15,579 nucleotides of DNA, taken from positions 1-15,579 of the forward strand of contig CALGAM010000087.1 in assembly GCA_937951935.1 (NCBI GenBank), in the 5' to 3' direction. Position numbers and translations under genes: made by a program. Numbering within the stretch: position 1 is the first letter of the stretch; every line of letters starts with the position of its first letter. Origin of the DNA: an uncultured Micromonospora sp. Its GTDB lineage: Bacteria; Actinomycetota; Actinomycetes; Mycobacteriales; Micromonosporaceae. The notes under the pieces are model-generated. The model did no database searches and had not been told where the DNA came from. It saw only the letters and a list, made by a program, of their open reading frames with translations. This document shows positions 10,777 through 15,579 of this stretch, piece after piece.

Positions 10777-13617
10777 ATGACCGAGGTAGCCGAGCCAGCG
10801 GCGGACATCCCGCCGTTCCGCTACACCGCGAAGCTGGCCGGACAGATCGAGCTCCGCTGGCAGGACCGGTGGGCCGAGCGCGGCACCTTCCGGGCACCGA
10901 ACCCGGTCGGGCCACTGGCCGATCCGCAGCATCCCCGGGCGGGCGCCGAGAAGCTGTTCGTGCTGGACATGTTCCCGTACCCGTCGGGCGCCGGGCTGCA
11001 CGTGGGACACCCGCTGGGCTACATCGGCACCGACTGCTACGCCCGCTACCAGCGGATGGTCGGGCGCAACGTGCTGCACACCATGGGGTTCGACGCCTTC
11101 GGCCTGCCGGCCGAGCAGTACGCGGTGCAGACCGGCACCCACCCGCGGACCACGACCGAGGCGAACATCGGCTACTACCGGTCCCAGCTGCGCCGTCTGG
11201 GGCTGGGCCACGACGACCGCCGGTCGGTGGCGACCACCGACACCGACTACTACCGCTGGACCCAGTGGATCTTCCTGCAGATCTACAACGCCTGGTACGA
11301 CCCGGCCGCCCGCAAGGCCCGGCCGATCAGCGAGCTGATCGCCGAGTTCGAGGCGGGAACCCGGCCCACCCCGGACGGCCGCCCCTGGGCGGAGCTGTCC
11401 GCGGCGCAGCGGCGGCGCATCATCGACGACCACCGCCTGGCCTACGTGTCCGAGGCGCCGGTCAACTGGTGCCCGGGGCTGGGCACCGTGCTGGCCAACG
11501 AGGAGATCACCCCGGACGGCCGGTCGGAGCGGGGCAACTTCCCGGTCTTCAAGCGCAACCTGAAGCAGTGGATGATGCGGATCACCGCGTACGCCGACCG
11601 GCTGCTGGAGGACCTGGAGAAGCTGGACTGGCCGGAGCCGATCAAGCTGATGCAGCGGAACTGGATCGGCCGCTCCACCGGCGCGCACATCGACTTCCCG
11701 ACCGCCGGTGACCCGATCCGGGTCTTCACCACCCGCCCCGACACCATCTTCGGCGCCACCTACATGGTGCTGGCCCCGGAGCACCCGCTGGTCGACTCGC
11801 TGGTCCCGGAGAGCTGGCCGGAGGGGACGAAGCCGGCCTGGACCGGCGGGCAGGCCACCCCGCGGGCGGCGGTGGACGCCTACCGGAAGGCGGCGGCGGC
11901 CAAGACCGACGTCGAGCGGCAGGCGGAGAACCGGGAGAAGACCGGCGTCTTCATCGGCGCGTACGCCACCAACCCGGTCAACGGCGCCCAGATCCCGATC
12001 TTCATCGCCGACTACGTGCTGGCCGGCTACGGCACCGGGGCGATCATGGCGGTGCCGGCCCAGGACGAGCGGGACTGGGAGTTCGCCGAGGTCTTCGACC
12101 TGCCGATCATCCGGACGGTGCAGCCGCCGGAGCACTTCACCGGCAAGGCGTACACCGGGGACGGGCCGGCGATCAACAGCGCCCGGCCCGAGGGTGACCT
12201 GGACATCAACGGCCTGGGCGTCGCCGAGGCCAAGGCGCGGGTCATCGAGTGGCTGGAGGCGACCGGCAACGGCTCCGCGGCGGTCACCTACCGGCTGCGG
12301 GACTGGCTGTTCAGCCGGCAGCGCTACTGGGGCGAGCCGTTCCCGATCGTCTACGACGCCGACGGCAACCCGCACGCGCTGCCGGAGTCGATGCTGCCGG
12401 TCGAGCTGCCCGAGGTGGACGACTTCTCACCGCGCACCTTCGACCCCGACGACGCCGACTCCGACCCGGAGACGCCGCTGTCCCGGGCCAAGGACTGGGT
12501 CGAGGTCGAGCTGGACCTGGGGGACGGGCCGAAGCGGTACACCCGGGAGACCAACGTCATGCCGCAGTGGGCCGGCTCCTGCTGGTACGAGCTGCGCTAC
12601 CTGGACCCGAACAACGGGGAGCGCTTCGTCGACCCGGCCAACGAGCGCTACTGGATGGGGCCGCGCCACCCCGGCGACTGCGGCGGGGTCGACCTGTACG
12701 TCGGCGGCCAGGAGCACGCCGTACTGCACCTGCTGTACGCCCGCTTCTGGCACAAGGTCCTGTACGACCTGGGCCACGTCTCGTCGTTCGAGCCGTACCG
12801 CCGGCTGTTCAACCAGGGCATGATCCAGGCGTACGCGTACCAGGACTCCCGGGGCGCCTACGTCGAGGCGGCCGAGGTGGAGGAGCGCGACGGCGGCTAC
12901 TTCTACCGTGGGCAGCCGGTCACCCGGGTCTACGGCAAGATGGGCAAGTCCCTGAAGAACGTGGTCACCCCGGACGAGATGTGCGAGGCGTACGGCGCCG
13001 ACACGTTCCGGGTCTACGAGATGTCGATGGGCCCGCTGGAGGTCTCCCGGCCCTGGGAGACCCGGGCGGTGGTCGGGGCGCACCGGTTCCTGCAGCGGGT
13101 CTGGCGGGCGCTGATCGACGAGCACACCGGTGAGCTGCGGGTCGTCGACACCCCGGCCGACGACGCCACCCGGCGGCTGCTGCACCGCACCATCGACGGC
13201 GTCCGGTCGGATCTGGACAACATCCGGATGAACACCGCGATCGCCAAGCTGATCGAGCTGACCAACGGGATCACCCGGCTGCCGGCGACGCCCCGCGAGG
13301 TGGCCGAGCCGCTGGTGCTGATGCTGTCGCCGTTCGCCCCGCACATCGCCGAGGAGCTGTGGGAGCGGCTGGGTCACTCCGAGTCGCTGGCGTACGAGCC
13401 GTTCCCGGTCGCCGACCCGAGCCTGCTGGTCGCCGAGTCGGTGACGTACCCGGTGCAGGTGGGCGGCAAGGTCCGGGCCCGGATCGAGGTCGCGGCGGAC
13501 GCCGCCGAGGACGACGTCCGCGCGGCGGCGCTGGCCGCGGTCGCCGACCAGCTGGGGGGCCGGGAGCCGCGGAAGGTGATCGTGGTCCCGGGCCGGATGG
13601 TCAGCGTCGTCGTCTGA
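10777..13617 (+). CDS. leuS: Leucyl-tRNA synthetase
   Basis: 946 residues, full length for an actinobacterial LeuRS. The class Ia HIGH motif is HVGH (75-78, in YPSGAGLHVGHPLGY). The CP1 editing domain shows FTTRPDTIFGATYMVLAPEH and, later, GTGAIMAVPAQDERDWEFA with the conserved Asp that discriminates mischarged amino acids. The KMSKS loop is KMGKS at 721-725 (YGKMGKSLKN), a variant I consider normal for actinobacterial LeuRS. The anticodon-binding helical domain follows (MSMGPLEVSRPWETR onward) and the C-terminal domain ends VIVVPGRMVSVVV. It charges tRNA-Leu with leucine in the cytosol and hydrolyses misacylated products. The ATG has GAGGAG 5 nt upstream. Expression is probably governed by the attenuator at 10605-10705. 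A strong GC hairpin follows the gene. Confidence 0.98.
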   Translation: MTEVAEPAADIPPFRYTAKLAGQIELRWQDRWAERGTFRAPNPVGPLADPQHPRAGAEKLFVLDMFPYPSGAGLHVGHPLGYIGTDCYARYQRMVGRNVLHTMGFDAFGLPAEQYAVQTGTHPRTTTEANIGYYRSQLRRLGLGHDDRRSVATTDTDYYRWTQWIFLQIYNAWYDPAARKARPISELIAEFEAGTRPTPDGRPWAELSAAQRRRIIDDHRLAYVSEAPVNWCPGLGTVLANEEITPDGRSERGNFPVFKRNLKQWMMRITAYADRLLEDLEKLDWPEPIKLMQRNWIGRSTGAHIDFPTAGDPIRVFTTRPDTIFGATYMVLAPEHPLVDSLVPESWPEGTKPAWTGGQATPRAAVDAYRKAAAAKTDVERQAENREKTGVFIGAYATNPVNGAQIPIFIADYVLAGYGTGAIMAVPAQDERDWEFAEVFDLPIIRTVQPPEHFTGKAYTGDGPAINSARPEGDLDINGLGVAEAKARVIEWLEATGNGSAAVTYRLRDWLFSRQRYWGEPFPIVYDADGNPHALPESMLPVELPEVDDFSPRTFDPDDADSDPETPLSRAKDWVEVELDLGDGPKRYTRETNVMPQWAGSCWYELRYLDPNNGERFVDPANERYWMGPRHPGDCGGVDLYVGGQEHAVLHLLYARFWHKVLYDLGHVSSFEPYRRLFNQGMIQAYAYQDSRGAYVEAAEVEERDGGYFYRGQPVTRVYGKMGKSLKNVVTPDEMCEAYGADTFRVYEMSMGPLEVSRPWETRAVVGAHRFLQRVWRALIDEHTGELRVVDTPADDATRRLLHRTIDGVRSDLDNIRMNTAIAKLIELTNGITRLPATPREVAEPLVLMLSPFAPHIAEELWERLGHSESLAYEPFPVADPSLLVAESVTYPVQVGGKVRARIEVAADAAEDDVRAAALAAVADQLGGREPRKVIVVPGRMVSVVV

Positions 13618-13640
13618 CCCCGACCGCGGGGGAGCGCTGA

Positions 13641-13685
13641 CGCGGACACGGGGCCGGGTGGCGGGTGCCGCCCGGCCCCGTCGCG
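13641..13685 (+). terminator. Strong GC-rich terminator hairpin after leuS
   Basis: ACGGGGCCGGG (13648-13658) and CCCGGCCCCGT (13671-13681) are perfect 11-bp arms. Flanking CGCG (13641-13644) and CGCG (13682-13685) extend the stem past a GAC bulge, and GGC/GCC can pair inside the loop. It starts 24 nt after the leuS stop and has no T-run. Confidence 0.65.
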
Positions 13686-13747
13686 TCGGCGCCGGTCGGC
13701 CTCGCCGGGCGTGGTGCCGCTGCCGGTTCCCGGCGCGGGCCGGCGCA

Positions 13748-13753
13748 TAGGAT
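13748..13753 (+). promoter_or_regulatory. Probable -10 box of a leaderless Uma2 transcript
   Basis: TAGGAT is 6 nt (GGGCGA) from the ATG at 13760. No separate Shine-Dalgarno at normal distance and no good -35 are visible. Confidence 0.5.
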
Positions 13754-13759
13754 GGGCGA

Positions 13760-14314
13760 ATGAGCGCTGAGGCCGTGGGCCGGCACATGCCCGCCGTCGT
13801 GACGCTCGACGACCTGGCGGCGATGAACGCCGCCGATCCGAACGGTCACCGTTACGAGACCAGCCCCGAAGGGGTGTTGTCGGTCATGCCGCCCCCCGAC
13901 TCGGAACACGCGACCATCGCGAGCCGCCTCTTCGCCTGGTTCGTCATGGCCGGATGGCCGGCAGACCAGGTGCTCCAGGCGGTCGGGATCCGCGTCCGCA
14001 CACCGAGTGGTGTGGGGGGCAGAATCCCGGACCTCACCGTCTGGCGGCAGCCACCGCCCCGGGGTGTCTGGGTGGCGGTGACCGACCTCGCGCTCGTGAT
14101 CGAGATCGTCTCGCCCGGTTCCGAGAGCATGGACGCGGTGACCAAGGTCCGCGAGTACGCCGCGGCGGGCATCCCGCAGTACTGGGTGGTCGACCGGGAC
14201 AGCGCCCAGACGGTCACCCTGCACCGACTGGGCACGCAGGGACGATACGAGGAACGGGCCAAGCTGCCGCTGGCGTGGCTGGTGCAGACGTCGCCGGCCG
14301 ACCATCTCGGCTGA
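13760..14314 (+). CDS. Uma2 family (DUF820) PD-(D/E)XK nuclease-like protein
   Basis: 184 residues, the normal length for the family. N-terminal TLDDLAAMNAADPNGHRYETSPEGVLSVM matches the Uma2 opening, and His50 sits in the DSEHATIASRL segment. The PD-(D/E)XK core residues are visible: Pro90-Asp91 in GGRIPDLTVW, Glu115 in ALVIEIVSPGS and Lys129 in DAVTKVREYAAAGIPQYWVVD. By family knowledge these are restriction-endonuclease-like folds, very common in cyanobacteria and actinobacteria and often multicopy; their cellular role is unknown. All putative catalytic residues are present. The gene sits alone, with its own -10 box and no partner methylase or antitoxin beside it, so a toxin or restriction role is not supported. 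The ATG start agrees with the TAGGAT box. Confidence 0.88.
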   Translation: MSAEAVGRHMPAVVTLDDLAAMNAADPNGHRYETSPEGVLSVMPPPDSEHATIASRLFAWFVMAGWPADQVLQAVGIRVRTPSGVGGRIPDLTVWRQPPPRGVWVAVTDLALVIEIVSPGSESMDAVTKVREYAAAGIPQYWVVDRDSAQTVTLHRLGTQGRYEERAKLPLAWLVQTSPADHLG

Positions 14315-14352
14315 GGCCGCCGGGCCGGACGGTACGTGGACCTGCGCGGTAC

Positions 14353-14460
14353 GCGGGCGCGGTCGCCGGCCCGGACGGCACGATCCTGGCGGCCACGCCC
14401 GACGACGGCTCGGTGCGACTGCGGCGGAGGCGTTCCGTCGGGGATCCGGTGACGTCCGGC
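14353..14460 (+). pseudogene. Probable remnant of a WD40 repeat
   Basis: In the plus-strand frame beginning at 14353 the translation contains GPDGTILAATPDDGSVRL followed by RRRRSVGDPVTSG. This closely follows the actinobacterial WD40 blade pattern SPDG-LLATAS-DDGTVRLWD, then PVGDPLTGH, with the usual Trp-Asp lost. No start codon with a ribosome-binding site and no neighbouring blade is visible. Similarity stops at 14460, directly against the stop codon of the convergent alcohol dehydrogenase. It looks like debris of a larger beta-propeller gene left by rearrangement. The call rests on one blade's worth of pattern, so chance is possible. Confidence 0.45.
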
Positions 14461-15498
14461 TCACGGCACGAGGACGGCACGGCCGGGCACGATTCCCGCC
14501 TCCAGATCGGCGAAGGCCCGTGGACCGTCGGCCAGTGGATAGGTCCTGACGTCGATGGATATCTTGCCCTGCTTCGCCAGGTCGATCACCTGTCGCTGGT
14601 CGGCGCGGGTCCCGCCGTACGAGCGGCGGACGTCCACGCCCCAGGGCAACGGCGTCGTCTCGCCGTCGGCGTTGTAGGAGAATCGGCCACCCCCGAGGCC
14701 GACGAAACGCAGCGCCCCGTCGGGCGCGACGATCCGGGTCGCGAGGTCGACCGTGGGTTGCACGCCGACGAAGTCGAAGACCGCGTCGACCCCGTAGCCG
14801 GACGTCTCGTCGAGGATCCGCCGCGCGGTGTCGGCGTCGCTCCTGAGCACCAGGTCCGCGCCGTGTTCGCGGGCGAGTTCCAGCTTCTGTTCGCTGGTGT
14901 CGACCGCGATGACGCGGGCGCCGGTGGTCGCGGCGAGGATCTGCAGGCCGACGTGACCGAGCCCGCCGACGCCGATCACCACGGCGGTGGCACCGGGATT
15001 GAGCCGGTGTCGGGCACCGTTGACGGCGTGCATCGGCGTGAGCCCGGCATCGGCGAGCGGAGCCGCCCGCACCGGGTCGAGATCGCCGATCGGCTCCAGG
15101 AAGCGTGCGTTGACCTTGATGTACTCGGCCATGCCGCCGTCGGGCCCGAGCCCGGGGCACGGCGGCAGACCCAGTCGCCCGCCCGTGGTGGCGCAGACGT
15201 TGTCGCGCCCCTCGACACACTGCCGACACACGCCGCAGGCCCAGACCAGGTAGACCAGCACCGGATCGCCCTCGGTGAAGCCGGTGACGTTGGCGCCCAA
15301 CGCGGCGACGTGCCCGGCGGTCTCGTGCCCGAGCGTCATGTTCGGGACCGGCCACTCGGGCAGGTGCAGGACGTGCAGGTCCGAGTGACACAGGCCGGCT
15401 CCGGCCACCCTGACCAGCACCTCGTCCGGGGCGATCTCCGGTACCGGCACGTCCCGGACCTCGATCGTGCCCGGCGCGGTGATCTGTAACGCGCGCAT
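14461..15498 (-). CDS. Zinc-dependent NAD-type alcohol dehydrogenase (MDR superfamily)
   Basis: 345 residues. Catalytic zinc ligands are Cys37 (GAGLCHSDLHVL), His58-Glu59 (LGHETAGHV) and probably Asp150 (LADAGLT). The structural zinc site is complete with Cys88, Cys91, Cys94 and Cys102 (CGVCRQCVEGRDNVC). The nucleotide-binding motif is GVGGLGHVG (176-184). Asp200 at the end of the second Rossmann strand (RVIAVDTSEQK) points to NAD rather than NADP. The family oxidises alcohols or reduces aldehydes in the cytosol; the substrate is not readable from sequence. The ATG at 15498 has GGAGGG about 11 nt upstream, and an operator-like inverted repeat lies further up. The gene is convergent with the Uma2 gene and shows no operon partner inside the window. 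Confidence 0.92.
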   Translation of the reverse strand: MRALQITAPGTIEVRDVPVPEIAPDEVLVRVAGAGLCHSDLHVLHLPEWPVPNMTLGHETAGHVAALGANVTGFTEGDPVLVYLVWACGVCRQCVEGRDNVCATTGGRLGLPPCPGLGPDGGMAEYIKVNARFLEPIGDLDPVRAAPLADAGLTPMHAVNGARHRLNPGATAVVIGVGGLGHVGLQILAATTGARVIAVDTSEQKLELAREHGADLVLRSDADTARRILDETSGYGVDAVFDFVGVQPTVDLATRIVAPDGALRFVGLGGGRFSYNADGETTPLPWGVDVRRSYGGTRADQRQVIDLAKQGKISIDVRTYPLADGPRAFADLEAGIVPGRAVLVP

Positions 15499-15533
15499 GG
15501 GGAGTGCCGCCCTCCGCCAACGAGCTGGACGAT

Positions 15534-15555
15534 TCGTGTGATCGCCCTCACGATA
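15534..15555 (-). promoter_or_regulatory. Possible promoter and operator of the alcohol dehydrogenase gene
   Basis: On the minus strand TATCGT (15555-15550) could be a -10 box. Overlapping it, 15553-15534 is an inverted repeat with arms TCGTG and CACGA around 10 nt; inside it GTGA and TCAC are also inverted around GGGCGA. It lies 36 nt before the ATG, in the usual position for a repressor site. The regulator is unknown and none is encoded in the window. Confidence 0.35.
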
Positions 15556-15579
15556 CCGAGGGAAAAGCCGGGAAAGCGC

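Noticed and set aside
12937..12951. KMGKS instead of KMSKS in LeuRS as a possible defect
   Set aside because: I regard this as the usual form in actinobacterial LeuRS; all other motifs are intact.
13760..14314. Uma2 gene as part of a restriction-modification, toxin-antitoxin or defence system
   Set aside because: There is no methylase, antitoxin or other defence gene next to it. Uma2 genes are commonly solitary and multicopy.
1..15579. tRNA or rRNA genes, CRISPR arrays, insertion sequences or prophage genes
   Set aside because: I found no cloverleaf-like sequence, spaced repeats, transposase or phage proteins. The only RNA-level structure of note is the leuS leader and the DUF3040 leader.

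Overview
The window is very GC-rich chromosomal DNA with actinobacterial proteins throughout: the C-terminus of an ImuC/DnaE2-type polymerase, DinB, a DUF3040 membrane protein, a MoxR/DUF58/TgpA operon, and an actinobacterial-style LeuRS with a KMGKS loop. Codon bias, many GTG starts and TAnnnT boxes placed 6-7 nt before start codons fit a member of the Micromonosporaceae (Micromonospora-like). The family assignment is an inference; no 16S rRNA is present.

Layout. (1) Bases 1-4475, plus strand: the 3' end of dnaE2, a SAM-dependent methyltransferase, an alkaline-phosphatase-superfamily phosphodiesterase, and dinB (Pol IV). Two translesion polymerases therefore flank two enzymes of unknown role. 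(2) Bases 4476-5007: a two-TM DUF3040 protein with a structured 5' leader, followed by a GC hairpin and a 386-bp convergent gap. (3) Bases 5394-10370, minus strand: a moxR, DUF58, tgpA-like transglutaminase operon. moxR and the DUF58 gene abut or overlap. A possible 44-codon ORF joins the DUF58 stop (GTGA) to the tgpA start (ATGA). (4) Bases 10371-10776: a divergent regulatory region. The leuS side carries a complete attenuator: a -10 box, a 12-residue leader peptide with Leu-Leu-Leu (two of them rare CTT codons), a large hairpin and a T-tailed intrinsic terminator. (5) Bases 10777-13617: leuS, then a strong GC hairpin. (6) Bases 13760-15579: an accessory-looking end with a Uma2-family nuclease-like gene, a probable WD40 repeat remnant, and a convergent zinc alcohol dehydrogenase with an operator-like inverted repeat upstream.

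How it works together. Polymerases DnaE2 and DinB serve damage tolerance, although no SOS box is evident before dinB. MoxR (cytosolic AAA+ ATPase), DUF58 (membrane-anchored) and TgpA (membrane transglutaminase with an intact Cys-His-Asp triad) form a recurrent envelope-associated module of unknown substrate. leuS appears to be controlled by charged tRNA-Leu through ribosome-mediated attenuation. Its leader peptide seems to be translated from a leaderless transcript, using the same -10-to-start geometry as the methyltransferase, dinB and Uma2 genes.

The most interesting signal is the leuS leader attenuator. Next are the shared leaderless-promoter geometry, the coupled mini-ORF in the transglutaminase operon and the WD40 remnant.
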